Assembly: GCF_003432385.1 (NCBI RefSeq)
Contig: NZ_CP031841.1
Location: forward strand, 2,519,579 to 2,583,578
Length of the DNA stretch: 64,000 nt
Origin: Breoghania sp. L-A4
GTDB taxonomy: Bacteria > Pseudomonadota > Alphaproteobacteria > Rhizobiales > Stappiaceae
Direction: 5' to 3'
Shown here: positions 55,425 through 64,000 of the stretch, in pieces
How positions within the stretch are numbered: the stretch's first letter is position 1
Layout: the number at the start of each line of letters is the position of its first letter
Made by a program: the position numbers and the translations under genes
Notes under the pieces: generated by a model
Database searches by the model: none
What the model was told of the DNA's origin: nothing
What the model saw: the letters and a program-made list of their open reading frames with translations, nothing else

Positions 55425-55967
55425 ATGACGGTTCCCAATCTGATCTCTCTGTTCCGGCTCTTTTTGGTGCCGCTGATCGTCTGGCTGATCATCGAACACA
55501 ATCTGCTGTGGGCCTTCTGGGTGTTCGTGATCGCCGGCGCATCGGACGCGGTCGACGGGCTGATCGCGCGGCATCTGGGCGGGGCGTCGGAACTCGGCGC
55601 CTATCTCGATCCGCTCGCCGACAAGGCGTTGCTGGTGACCATCTATGTCTGTCTGGCGATTGTCGGAGAATTGCCCGCCTGGCTGGTGATTGCGGTGGTC
55701 AGCCGCGATATCCTGATCGTCGGCGCGGTGATTTTGTCGTGGACATTGGCCCGTCCCGTCACAATCCGGCCGCTTATGGTCTCGAAAGCCAACACGGTCG
55801 CGCAGATCGTGCTGGCGAGCATGGTGTTGGGCTCGCATGCCTTCGCGGTGCCGCTCGGAGCGACGAAGGTGTTGATGGTCGGATTGACCGGGCTGTTGAC
55901 GGTGATCTCCACCGGGGCCTATCTCATGGAGTGGATTCGCCACATGGCGGCGGAACCGCACCGGTGA
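55425..55967 (+). CDS. CDP-alcohol phosphatidyltransferase (PgsA-like)
   Basis: A 180-residue membrane enzyme. The motif is D-A-V-D-G-L-I-A-R, then G-A-Y-L-D-P-L-A-D-K, spanning residues 40-67 with all conserved Asp. About five membrane segments. The size and motif suit phosphatidylglycerophosphate synthase, making PGP from CDP-diacylglycerol. The same context (before a PerM-like gene and hdaA) is common in alphaproteobacteria. Confidence 0.8.
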   Translation: MTVPNLISLFRLFLVPLIVWLIIEHNLLWAFWVFVIAGASDAVDGLIARHLGGASELGAYLDPLADKALLVTIYVCLAIVGELPAWLVIAVVSRDILIVGAVILSWTLARPVTIRPLMVSKANTVAQIVLASMVLGSHAFAVPLGATKVLMVGLTGLLTVISTGAYLMEWIRHMAAEPHR

Positions 55968-55995
55968 CCGGGCGCGGGCCGCGGCTTGACGTGCA

Positions 55996-57153
55996 ATGAA
56001 ACCGGCGGATGGCGCAGGCAAGGGCCCGTCTTCGCCGGCAACAGGGATGCCGGAACCGATGAGTCTCAAAAAGCACATCTTCTTCTGGCTTCTCGCATTC
56101 GCGGCTTTCGTCGGCTTTCTCCTGGTGTTCCGCGCGATCCTTTTGCCGTTCGTCGCGGGTATGGCGCTGGCCTATCTGCTCGATCCGGTCGCGGACAGGC
56201 TGGAGGCATATGGCTTCAGCCGGCTGCTGGCCACGCTGACCATCCTGTTCGTCTTCGTGCTGTTGTTCGTGACCTTCCTCGTCATGCTGGTGCCGGTGCT
56301 GGGCCATCAGTTGTCGGGACTGATTACCGACATGCCTGGCTACGTGCAGCGGTTACAGGAAGTTCTGTTCGACCAGTTGGGTGACAGGCTGGGCCGGCTT
56401 ACCGGCATGACGACGCAGGATCTGAAGTCATCACTGGGCAATCTGATGGGGCAGGGCGCCGGCTGGCTCGGCGACATCCTGAAGTCGCTGTGGAGCGGCG
56501 GACAGGCGCTGATTTCGCTTGTCTCGCTGATCGTGGTGACCCCGGTCGTCGCCTTCTACCTGATCCATGACTGGAACGGCATCGTGGACAAGATCGACGG
56601 CTGGTTGCCGCGCGACCACCGCGACGAGATCCTGCGGCTGGCAGGGCAGATGAACGCGGCCGTGTCGGGGTTCGTGCGCGGACAGATCAGCGTCTGCCTG
56701 CTGCTCGGCGCGTTCTATGCAATCGGGCTGGTGCTGGTCGGGTTGAACTTCGGCCTGCTGATCGGCATCGGGGCGGGGCTCGTCAGCTTCATTCCGTTCG
56801 TCGGCGCGACGCTGGGACTGGTGGTGTCGCTGGTCGTCGCCTTCGTGCAGTTCTGGCCCGATTGGACCATGGTGGCGATCGTGCTTGGGATCTTCATGGT
56901 TGGCCAGTTTCTGGAGGGTAACATCCTTCAGCCGAAGCTGGTGGGAACACGGGTCGGACTGCATCCGGTGTGGTTGATGTTCGCGCTTTTCGCCTTCGGC
57001 TACCTTTTCGGCTTCGTGGGCATGCTGATCGCCGTGCCCGCGTCGGCCGCGATCGCGGTGCTTGCCCGGTACGCCCTGGAGCGGTATCTGAACAGCGCGC
57101 TGTATCACGGTACGGCGCATGCCCGTTCCGGAACAGAGAGCGCCGAGCAATGA
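55996..57153 (+). CDS. AI-2E family (PerM-like) transporter
   Basis: A 385-residue membrane protein of the PerM/AI-2E exporter family. From about residue 22 (MSLKKHIFFWLLAFAA) there are two close segments, a soluble region (roughly 115-180), and about five to six more, with GLLIGIGAGLVSFIPFVG near 252 and GNILQPKLVGTRVGLHPVWL near 308, the family signature. ATGs at 55996, 56047 and 56059 are all possible starts; only the last begins directly with the membrane part. The stop overlaps the hdaA start. Confidence 0.83.
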   Translation: MKPADGAGKGPSSPATGMPEPMSLKKHIFFWLLAFAAFVGFLLVFRAILLPFVAGMALAYLLDPVADRLEAYGFSRLLATLTILFVFVLLFVTFLVMLVPVLGHQLSGLITDMPGYVQRLQEVLFDQLGDRLGRLTGMTTQDLKSSLGNLMGQGAGWLGDILKSLWSGGQALISLVSLIVVTPVVAFYLIHDWNGIVDKIDGWLPRDHRDEILRLAGQMNAAVSGFVRGQISVCLLLGAFYAIGLVLVGLNFGLLIGIGAGLVSFIPFVGATLGLVVSLVVAFVQFWPDWTMVAIVLGIFMVGQFLEGNILQPKLVGTRVGLHPVWLMFALFAFGYLFGFVGMLIAVPASAAIAVLARYALERYLNSALYHGTAHARSGTESAEQ

Positions 57154-57830
57154 GCGCGAACGGTGATCCGGCCCAACTTCCCTTCGAGCTGCCGCATGAA
57201 GCGGCGCTCGGGCGCGATGATTTTCTGGTCGGGGATTCCAACCGCGCGGCGTTCGAGCTCGTCGTCAGTTGGCCGAACTGGCCGTCCGCCTATGCGCTGA
57301 TCGCCGGTCCCGTGGGCGCGGGGAAAAGCCACCTGGTCTCGATCTGGCGGGAGTGTTCGCAGGCCAGCGTCGTCGCCGCCAGCGATCTCGGGCGCATCGA
57401 CATCGCCGCGCTCGCACGCAGCGGCCCCGTGGCGCTTGAAGACGCCCATCAGAACGGTCTGAACCAGACGGCCCTGTTCCACCTGATGAACGCCACCCGC
57501 GAGGCGGGGCATTCGATGCTGCTGACCAGCCGCACCTGGCCGGCGTCCTGGAATCTCGATCTGCCGGATCTGGCCTCGAGGCTGCGGCTGGCGACGCCGG
57601 TGGAGGTGCGTGAGCCGGATGACGACTTGTTGCGCCGGGTGCTGGTCAAGCTGTTTGCCGATCGTCAGTTGCCGGTGGAGGCGACGGTGATCGACTTCCT
57701 GGTGGTGCGCATGGAGCGCTCGCTGGAAGCCGCCAACAGGATTGTCGCCGATCTCGACCGGGCGGCGCTTGCCGCGCGGAAGAAGATCAACCGCAAGATC
57801 GCGGCAGAGGTCTTGAGCGCGCTCGAATAG
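57150..57830 (+). CDS. hdaA: DnaA inactivation regulator HdaA
   Basis: A 226-residue DnaA-like AAA+ protein without DnaA's DNA-binding domain. QLPFELPHEAALGRDDFLV opens it, with the clamp-binding-like N-terminal QLPFEL. Walker A is GPVGAGKS near 58; sensor/arginine-finger type residues follow through DLASRLRLATPVEV and MERSLEAANRIVADLDR near 195. In alphaproteobacteria HdaA with the beta clamp stimulates ATP hydrolysis by DnaA to limit initiation. Coupled to the PerM-like gene by ATGA. Confidence 0.85.
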   Translation: MSANGDPAQLPFELPHEAALGRDDFLVGDSNRAAFELVVSWPNWPSAYALIAGPVGAGKSHLVSIWRECSQASVVAASDLGRIDIAALARSGPVALEDAHQNGLNQTALFHLMNATREAGHSMLLTSRTWPASWNLDLPDLASRLRLATPVEVREPDDDLLRRVLVKLFADRQLPVEATVIDFLVVRMERSLEAANRIVADLDRAALAARKKINRKIAAEVLSALE

Positions 57831-57881
57831 CGTGCGCGAACCAAGAAATCCGCTGGGATAACCGCGCGGCGATGAAAAGAA

Positions 57882-57908
57882 TGTCATAATTCCGTTCTAT
57901 GTATGACA
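57882..57908. promoter_or_regulatory. TGTCATA/TATGACA inverted repeat upstream of ppk1
   Basis: TGTCATA (57882-57888) and TATGACA (57902-57908) form an exact 7-bp inverted repeat with 13 bases between, 22 bp before the ppk1 ATG. The TGTCAT half resembles half of a Pho box, but the inverted layout is not a normal Pho box. Possibly a regulator site. Confidence 0.35.
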
Positions 57909-57930
57909 ATTCCACCTTTGGAGATGATGC

Positions 57931-60162
57931 ATGGAAGACGCGACGGCCCCCGCGAACAAGACCAGTGCTCCGGCACGCGCAGAGACACGGACTGCCGCAA
58001 AGGTCCCCGAAGCCCCCGTGGACCTGCGCCAAAGCCCGGAGCGCTTTATCAATCGCGAAGTGTCGTGGCTGCAGTTCAACCATCGCGTCCTCGATGAATC
58101 GTCCAATGAACAGCACCCGCTGCTTGAGCGGCTGCGGTTCCTGTCGATTTCCGCGAACAATCTCGATGAGTTCTTCATGGTCCGCTTTGCCGGCCTGAAG
58201 GCGCAGGACCGCGCGGGCGTGCGCACCGTCAGCGACGACGGCCGCACTCCGAGCGAGCAACTTGTCAAGATCGGCGCCGCGGTGAAGACGCTGCAAAGCG
58301 AGCAGCAGGGCAGTTGGCGGTCCCTCAAGGGCAATCTGGCGTCCGAGGGCATTGTGCTGGTGGAGGCGGATGGGCTCTCCGCCAAAGACAAGGCGTGGCT
58401 CGAGACCTATTTCCTCGCCCAAATCTTTCCGGTGCTGACGCCGCTTGCGATCGATCCCGCGCATCCTTTCCCGTTCATTCCCAATCTCGGCTTCTCGCTG
58501 ATCCTCGATCTGCAGAAGAAGTCGGGCCGCGCCAACATGACGGCGCTGTTGCGCATTCCCGGTCAGTTGCAGCGTTTCGTGGCGCTTCCCAACGCGGACA
58601 ACCGGCGCACGCGATCGCACCGCTTCATCACCATCGAGAATACGCTCGGGTTGTTCATCACGCGGCTGTTTCCCGGCTACGAGATTCGCGGGCAGGGCGC
58701 CTTCCGGGTGATCCGCGATTCCGATCTGGAAATCTCGGAAGAGGCGGAGGATCTGGTGCGGCTGTTCGAAAGCGCGCTCAAGCAGCGTCGCCGCGGATCC
58801 GCGATCCGGCTTGAAATCGAAGCGGCCACTCCGGAGCCGCTGCGCGACTTCGTGGCGAGCGCGCTGGGCGTCGAGGAAAGCGACGTGTTCCTCACGGAGG
58901 GGCTTCTGGCGCTGAACGATCTGTCAGAGCTGGTGAAGGTCGAGCGGGATGATCTGAAGTTCCCGCCCTATACGGCGCGGTTTCCCGAGCGGGTGCGTGA
59001 GCATGGCGGCGACTGCTTCGCCGCCATCCGCGAGAAGGATTTTCTCGTTCACCATCCTTACGAATCCTTTGACGTGGTGGTTCAGTTCCTGCGCCAGGCC
59101 GCGCAGGATCCCGATGTCGTCGCGATCAAGCAGACGCTGTACCGCACGTCGAGCGACTCGCCCATCGTCAAGGCGCTTTCCGAAGCGGCCGAGTCGGGCA
59201 AGTCGGTGACGGCGCTCATTGAGTTGAAGGCCCGCTTTGACGAAGAGGCGAACATCCGGCTCGCGCGCGATCTGGAGCGCGCCGGCGTGCAGGTCGTCTA
59301 TGGGTTCATCGAGTTCAAGACGCACGCAAAGCTGTCGATGGTGGTGAAGCGCGAACAGGGCAAGCTGACCAGCTACTGCCACATCGGCACCGGCAATTAT
59401 CACCCGATCACCGCGCGGATTTACACCGATCTTTCGTTCTTCACCGCCGATCCGGTGATTGCCCAGGATGTGGCGAAGATCTTCAACTACATCACCGGAT
59501 ACGCGGAACCGGTGGCGCTGCAGAAGGTGGCGATTTCGCCGATCAGTCTGCGCGCGAGGGTTCTCGATCTGACAAAGGCCGAAATCGAGCATGCGCGCGC
59601 CGGGCGTCCGGCCCAGATCTGGATGAAGATGAACGCGCTCGTCGATGGCACGATCATCGACGCGCTTTACGACGCGAGCTGCGCGGGCGTGCAGATCGAT
59701 CTGGTGATACGCGGCATCTGCTGCCTGCGGCCCGGCATTCCGGGTCTGTCGGAGAATATCCGGGTGAAATCGATCGTCGGCCGCTTTCTCGAACACAGCC
59801 GCATCTTCTGCTTCGGCAATGGCTCGGGGCTGCCGTCGGCGGACGCCAAAATTTACATCAGCTCGGCCGATATGATGCCGCGCAACCTGGACCGGCGGGT
59901 GGAAGCCGCCACGCCGATTGAAAATCCCACGGTTCACGAGCAGATTCTCGAACAGATCATGGTTGCCAACATGAAAGACAACCAGCACAGCTGGCGCGTC
60001 TTGCCCGACGGAGGCCATGAGCGCATAGTGCCGCAAAATGGCGAAGAACCATTCAACGCACACCAATACTTCATGACCTACCCATCACTGTCGGGCCGTG
60101 GCAAAGCACTCAGAAATCATTCCCCAAAGCTTTTTGGCGGACGCACAAAGAAGCACACTTGA
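57931..60162 (+). CDS. ppk1: Polyphosphate kinase 1
   Basis: A 743-residue PPK1 that polymerises phosphate from ATP. Landmarks: [19 protein letters not shown] near 34, the N-terminal and head domains through [17 protein letters not shown], and the two catalytic-domain His residues, His465 in [11 protein letters not shown] and His622 in [14 protein letters not shown] long N-terminal Ala/Thr-rich extension of about 30 residues precedes the fold. It is followed by ppx, giving a polyphosphate synthesis/hydrolysis pair. Confidence 0.95.
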   Translation: MEDATAPANKTSAPARAETRTAAKVPEAPVDLRQSPERFINREVSWLQFNHRVLDESSNEQHPLLERLRFLSISANNLDEFFMVRFAGLKAQDRAGVRTVSDDGRTPSEQLVKIGAAVKTLQSEQQGSWRSLKGNLASEGIVLVEADGLSAKDKAWLETYFLAQIFPVLTPLAIDPAHPFPFIPNLGFSLILDLQKKSGRANMTALLRIPGQLQRFVALPNADNRRTRSHRFITIENTLGLFITRLFPGYEIRGQGAFRVIRDSDLEISEEAEDLVRLFESALKQRRRGSAIRLEIEAATPEPLRDFVASALGVEESDVFLTEGLLALNDLSELVKVERDDLKFPPYTARFPERVREHGGDCFAAIREKDFLVHHPYESFDVVVQFLRQAAQDPDVVAIKQTLYRTSSDSPIVKALSEAAESGKSVTALIELKARFDEEANIRLARDLERAGVQVVYGFIEFKTHAKLSMVVKREQGKLTSYCHIGTGNYHPITARIYTDLSFFTADPVIAQDVAKIFNYITGYAEPVALQKVAISPISLRARVLDLTKAEIEHARAGRPAQIWMKMNALVDGTIIDALYDASCAGVQIDLVIRGICCLRPGIPGLSENIRVKSIVGRFLEHSRIFCFGNGSGLPSADAKIYISSADMMPRNLDRRVEAATPIENPTVHEQILEQIMVANMKDNQHSWRVLPDGGHERIVPQNGEEPFNAHQYFMTYPSLSGRGKALRNHSPKLFGGRTKKHT

Positions 60163-60166
60163 TAGC

Positions 60167-61687
60167 ATGATGGTCTCCGACGACGCTGCTCCGGGTCGAC
60201 TGCCCGGCGAGGGCGCGGTCGCCGTCATTGATATCGGGTCCAACTCCATCCGGCTTGTCGTCTATGAACGCCTGTCTCGGGCACCCACGGTGCTTTTCAA
60301 CGAGAAGGTGCTCGCCGGCTTGGGCCGCGGTGTGGGCACGACGAACCGTCTTTCCGATGAGGCCGCCGACGTCGCGCTGCGGGCGCTTATGCGCTTCCGC
60401 CAGTTGTGCGACCAGATCGGCGTCGTCAAGCTGCTGATCGTGGCGACGGCCGCCGTGCGGGATGCCGAGAACGGACGGGAGTTCCTGAACCGGGTCGAGG
60501 ACATCTGCGGCACGACCGTCAAGATGCTCACCGGCAAGGACGAGGCCTATCAGTCGGCGCTTGGCGTCATCGCCGGCATGTGGAAGCCGGACGGCATCGT
60601 CGGCGATCTCGGCGGCGGAAGCCTGGAGCTGGTCTCCGTCACCGGGCGCGAGATCGGCAAGGGCCTGACCTATCCGCTGGGCGGCATTCGGTTGCAGGAA
60701 GCGGCCGGCGGGTCGATCAAGAAGGCGGTCGCGCTGGTCGGCGAAGCGCTGGAAGGCGCCGACTGGCTGTCCATCGGCACGGGACGCGCGTTCTATGCGG
60801 TGGGCGGCACCTGGCGCTCCCTGGCGCGCCTTCACATGGCGCAGACCGGATATCCGCTGCATGTCATCGACCATTACTCGATCGAAGCCGATGAGGCGCT
60901 CGAGTTCTGCAAGGTGATCACCCATTCGGACATCGGCGCGCTTGACTGCATCGAGGTGGTCTCGAAGCAGCGCCGTCCCCTGCTGCCCTATGGCGCGGCC
61001 GTACTCGAGCAGGTAATCCGCCGTGTCCGGCCGAGCCGCATCGTCATGTCCGCGCTGGGCGTGCGCGAGGGGCTGCTCTACGACCAGTTGCCGGAGGAGG
61101 AAAAGATCCTCGATCCGCTGTTGACGGCCGGCCACGAATTCGCGCTGCTGCGCGCCCGTTCACCACGCCATGCGCGCGAGCTCGTGACCTGGACGGAGAA
61201 TGCCTTCTCCGTGCTCGAGGTCGAGGAAACCGACGAGGAGAAGCGGCTGCGCACCACCGCCTGCCTGCTGGCCGACATCGGTTGGCGCGCGCATCCCGAA
61301 TATCGCGGCGAGCAGAGCCTCAGCATCATATCGAACGCCGCCTTCACCGGCGTCGACCATCCCGGTCGGGCCTATCTCGCGCTGGCGGTCTATTACCGGC
61401 ATGCGGGTCCCTTCGACGAAGCGTTGAGCCCGGGGTTCCGTGAGCTGGCGTCCCTGCGGCTCAAGGAGCGTGCGCGTACCCTGGGCGCCAGCCTGCGCGT
61501 CGCCTATCTGATCACGGGGTCCGCACCGGGCATCATCGGACGCACGGGGCTTGCGGTTGTTGACGGGACGCTGGAATTGCGGTTGCCGCCGGAGCTTGGC
61601 GCGCTGGATGGCGAGCGGCTGGCCAAGCGGTTGTCGCGGCTGGCAAAGATGTTCGGTCTGAACGCCGCGATCCGGGTTCTGTCGTAA
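60167..61687 (+). CDS. ppx: Ppx/GppA family exopolyphosphatase
   Basis: A 506-residue Ppx/GppA phosphatase from ATG 60167, 4 bp after the ppk1 stop. A longer GTG start at 60098 would overlap ppk1. The phosphate-binding motifs are AVIDIGSNSIRLVVY near 17-31 and VGDLGGGSLELVSV near 145-158, and the C-terminal helical domain has CLLADIGWRAHPEYRGEQS near 365. It removes terminal phosphate from polyphosphate or pppGpp. Pairing with ppk1 favours polyphosphate. Confidence 0.9.
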   Translation: MMVSDDAAPGRLPGEGAVAVIDIGSNSIRLVVYERLSRAPTVLFNEKVLAGLGRGVGTTNRLSDEAADVALRALMRFRQLCDQIGVVKLLIVATAAVRDAENGREFLNRVEDICGTTVKMLTGKDEAYQSALGVIAGMWKPDGIVGDLGGGSLELVSVTGREIGKGLTYPLGGIRLQEAAGGSIKKAVALVGEALEGADWLSIGTGRAFYAVGGTWRSLARLHMAQTGYPLHVIDHYSIEADEALEFCKVITHSDIGALDCIEVVSKQRRPLLPYGAAVLEQVIRRVRPSRIVMSALGVREGLLYDQLPEEEKILDPLLTAGHEFALLRARSPRHARELVTWTENAFSVLEVEETDEEKRLRTTACLLADIGWRAHPEYRGEQSLSIISNAAFTGVDHPGRAYLALAVYYRHAGPFDEALSPGFRELASLRLKERARTLGASLRVAYLITGSAPGIIGRTGLAVVDGTLELRLPPELGALDGERLAKRLSRLAKMFGLNAAIRVLS

Positions 61688-61703
61688 GCAAGCGTTGCGG
61701 CGG

Positions 61704-62897
61704 CTATTCGGCCGCCGTCTTGGCTTGCGTTTCGGCGTCGTCGCCCAACACCCTGTCGACCGAGATGATGCGCTTTCCCTGGAAGGCGAGGGCGATTTCG
61801 CCGCGCTTGAGCTTCAATGCGTCCTTGCCGAACAGCTCGTAACGCCAGCCCGACAGCGCCGGCACGTCGGCCTTGTCGTCGGCAGCGATCTTTTCCAGAT
61901 CATCAACCGTCGCGATGATCTTCGCCGCCACGCCTTCAGCCTCGGTCGTCAGCTTCAGCAGCACCTTCAGCAGATCGACCGCGGCGGCGGATCCGTCGGG
62001 CGCGGCCTTGCCGCGCGGCAGTTCCGGCAGATCTTCCTTGGGCGTTTTCAATGTCTTGCGCAGCACGGCGAGAATGTCTTCCGCCGACTTCGACCGCTCG
62101 TAGCCGCGCGGGATCGTGCGCAAGGCCGCCAGCGCCCCGGCATCCCTGGGCTGCTGCGAGGCGAGTTCATAGATGGCATCGTCCTTCAGGACCCTGCCGC
62201 GCGGCACGTCGCGGCGCTGGGCCTCGACCTCGCGCCAGGCGGCGAGATCACGCATCACGGCAAGCTCGATCGGCTTGCGCACGCGCATCTTGAGGCGCTT
62301 CCAGGCGTTTTCGGGGTGCATCTCGTAGGTCGACGGCGAGGTGAGGACTTCCATCTCCTCGCGCACCCAGTGGCTGCGGTCCTGTTCCTCGAGATTGGCC
62401 TGCAGGAACCGGTAGACGTCGCGCAGATGCGTCACGTCGGCCAGGGCGTAGGTGAGCTGCTTGTCGGTCAGCGGCCGGCGCGCCCAATCCGTGAACCGGT
62501 GGGTCTTGTCGATCCGCGCGCCGCTGACCCGGCCGACCAACTGGTCGTAGGAGATCGAATCGCCGAACCCGCAGACCATCGCGGCCACCTGGGTGTCGAA
62601 CACGGGATGGGGCACGAAATTGCCCAGATGGTAGACGATCTCGATGTCCTGGCGGGCGGCGTGGAACACCTTGATCACGCCTTCGTCGCGCATCAAGGCG
62701 AAGAACGGCTCAAGATCAATGCCTTCGGCCATCGGATCGACGGTCACCGCGTCATCCGGACCCGCAAGCTGGATCAGGCACAGTTTCGGCCAGAAGGTGC
62801 TCTCGCGCATGAACTCGGTGTCCACCGTCACATATTCGTGGCGGGCAAATCCGCTGCAGGCGGTGGCGAGTTCTTCAGTGGTTGTGATTGGTTTCAT
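61704..62897 (-). CDS. rnd: Ribonuclease D
   Basis: A 397-residue 3'-5' exoribonuclease of the DEDD family. Asp26 and Glu28 are in VTVDTEFMRE; the second Asp is in FHAARQDIEIVYH near 80-92; the third and the Tyr are in YALADVTHLRDVYRFL near 150. An HRDC-type region follows (near 210-285). RNase D trims tRNA and small RNA 3' ends. It converges on ppx and is divergent from aspS. Confidence 0.93.
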   Translation of the reverse strand: MKPITTTEELATACSGFARHEYVTVDTEFMRESTFWPKLCLIQLAGPDDAVTVDPMAEGIDLEPFFALMRDEGVIKVFHAARQDIEIVYHLGNFVPHPVFDTQVAAMVCGFGDSISYDQLVGRVSGARIDKTHRFTDWARRPLTDKQLTYALADVTHLRDVYRFLQANLEEQDRSHWVREEMEVLTSPSTYEMHPENAWKRLKMRVRKPIELAVMRDLAAWREVEAQRRDVPRGRVLKDDAIYELASQQPRDAGALAALRTIPRGYERSKSAEDILAVLRKTLKTPKEDLPELPRGKAAPDGSAAAVDLLKVLLKLTTEAEGVAAKIIATVDDLEKIAADDKADVPALSGWRYELFGKDALKLKRGEIALAFQGKRIISVDRVLGDDAETQAKTAAE

Positions 62898-63331
62898 GAT
62901 GGTTCGCAGCTATAGCGCAGGATTTCCACCGTGTCGCCCTGTAACGGGGTATGCGGCCCGGTAGACCCGCCGAATGAGTGAAATTAAGCCGGCCGGCGCG
63001 GGCGGGACGGCGCTTTTCACGGAAAGGATGTCCATCTCGCGTCCAAACAGCGGCTCCGTCAAGGTGCAGTTGGCCATGTGCCATGACGGCGTGTGACGAT
63101 TCGTGACCAATGGCCGGATCGGAAGGGTCCTCGAAAGCGTCTGCGACGAGGGTTCGTGGCGGCGTCAATCTCGGACGCGGCGCGCCATGCGGGAGGCCTC
63201 CGACACGCAGCCCGGACGGGCCCGCACCCTTGACATTGGCGGCGTGGCATGTCTTCTGCGGCGGTCATTTACCGGCGCGCGGCTGATCCAGAATTCCGGC
63301 CTGCGGCCCTTGAAAATCGCCCGAGGAATCC
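62898..63331. other. 434 bp divergent gap between rnd and aspS
   Basis: The gap should hold promoters for both genes. A perfect TTGACA at 63230-63235 could be the -35 of an aspS promoter, but no good -10 follows at the right distance. A 40-codon frame at 62974 has no ribosome binding site. Nothing else was recognised. Confidence 0.45.
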
Positions 63332-64000
63332 ATGCATCGCTACCGGAGCCACACCTGCGAAGAGCTGCGCGAAACCCACGTTGGCGAGAGCATCCGCATC
63401 TCCGGATGGGTGCACCGTGTGCGCGATCACGGCGGCCTGCTGTTCATCGACCTGCGCGACGATTACGGTCTGACGCAATGCGTGGTCGACCCCGATTCCA
63501 GTGCTTTCAAGCTGGCCGAAACGGTGCGTTCCGAATGGGTCGTGCGGATCGACGGCGAGGTCAAGAAGCGCACCGACGAGACCATCAACACCAATCTGCC
63601 GACGGGCCACATCGAGGTCTTCATCCGCGAACTGGAAGTGCTCGGCGCGGCCAAGGAACTGCCGCTGCCGGTGTTCGGCGAGCAGGAATACCCGGAAGAG
63701 ACGCGGCTGAAGTACCGCTTCATCGATCTGCGCCGCGAGACGCTGCACGCCAACATCAAGACGCGCTCGAAGATCATCTCCTCGATCCGCAACCGCATGG
63801 GCGAGATCGGCTTTACCGAATACCAGACGCCGATCCTCACCGCATCGTCTCCTGAAGGCGCGCGCGACTTCCTGGTGCCCTCGCGGATTCATCCCGGCAA
63901 GTTCTACGCACTGCCGCAGGCGCCGCAGCAGTACAAGCAGTTGCTGATGATGTCGGGCTTTGATCGCTACTTCCAGATTGCCCCGTGCTTCCGCGACGAG
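63332..64000 (+). CDS. aspS: Aspartate--tRNA(Asp/Asn) ligase, N-terminal part
   Basis: The gene runs off the right edge; 223 residues are present. The N-terminal OB-fold anticodon-binding domain has [22 protein letters not shown] near 22-43, and class II motif 1 lies in the [18 protein letters not shown] region near 151. Motif 2 begins ([10 protein letters not shown]) at the edge. In Hyphomicrobiales AspRS is often non-discriminating and also charges tRNA(Asn); this cannot be decided here. GGAAT upstream of ATG 63332 is a weak Shine-Dalgarno. Confidence 0.94.
   Translation, partial: MHRYRSHTCEELRETHVGESIRISGWVHRVRDHGGLLFIDLRDDYGLTQCVVDPDSSAFKLAETVRSEWVVRIDGEVKKRTDETINTNLPTGHIEVFIRELEVLGAAKELPLPVFGEQEYPEETRLKYRFIDLRRETLHANIKTRSKIISSIRNRMGEIGFTEYQTPILTASSPEGARDFLVPSRIHPGKFYALPQAPQQYKQLLMMSGFDRYFQIAPCFRDE

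Noticed and set aside
62974-63096. A 40-codon ATG frame upstream of aspS
   Set aside because: No Shine-Dalgarno and no hydrophobic, Cys or repeat pattern; likely chance.

Overview
This 64 kb window is a high-GC chromosomal segment from an alphaproteobacterium, most likely of the order Hyphomicrobiales (Rhizobiales); a marine Stappiaceae-type genus is a guess. Support comes from an IalB-type protein, phosphatidylcholine synthase (pcs), the DnaA-inactivating protein HdaA, the lptF-lptG-lptD-surA-pdxA-rsmA operon, pepA followed by holC, and ppk followed by ppx. No tRNA, rRNA, CRISPR array, transposase or phage gene was seen.

Layout. 1-8.6 kb holds the end of an IalB-like gene, hspQ, a Chloroflexus-type malyl-CoA lyase, an LpxL-type acyltransferase, an AEC carrier, a CoA-transferase/racemase, an 850 bp repeat-rich gap, a UbiH-type hydroxylase and a frame-broken DUF2182 gene. 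8.8-11.4 kb holds pcs, a TerC-type protein and a quinone oxidoreductase. 11.4-28.6 kb is one large co-directional purine/urate catabolic locus. It contains a LysR regulator, uraH, xdhA, xdhB, xdhC, a BMP-type ABC importer (ATPase, two permeases, binding lipoprotein/periplasmic protein), an NCS2 permease, puuD, uraD, allC and an M20 hydrolase. 29-38 kb is a zinc alcohol dehydrogenase plus the LPS-transport/SurA/PdxA/RsmA operon on the minus strand. 38-50.9 kb contains pepA, a 40-residue membrane peptide, holC, a methyltransferase, a crotonase, an ABC-F ATPase, a Tat-exported cyclase-family protein, DinB, GST, a low-GC lipoprotein, ndk, DUF3291 and a YHYH protein. 51-64 kb contains a molybdopterin oxidoreductase, purMN, a PgsA-like enzyme, a PerM-like protein, hdaA, ppk1, ppx, rnd and the start of aspS.

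How the genes work together. In the purine locus, purines or nucleosides would enter by the ABC importer and the NCS2 permease. XdhABC oxidises hypoxanthine/xanthine to urate, PuuD oxidises urate, UraH and UraD convert the products to (S)-allantoin, and AllC acts on allantoate. Allantoinase is not in the window and must lie elsewhere if the route is complete. The LysR gene just upstream is the natural candidate regulator.

Most notable points. (1) Seven otherwise conserved genes carry eight apparent one-base deletions, all in or beside G/C runs; this pattern looks more like sequencing error than decay. (2) Five 11-bp direct repeats run right up to the allC start codon. (3) A 141 bp, 139/141 identical copy of the ndk 3' end and terminator flanks a DUF3291 gene. 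(4) An M20 hydrolase lacks the usual bridging-metal Asp. (5) Several families of paired inverted intergenic repeats are present.
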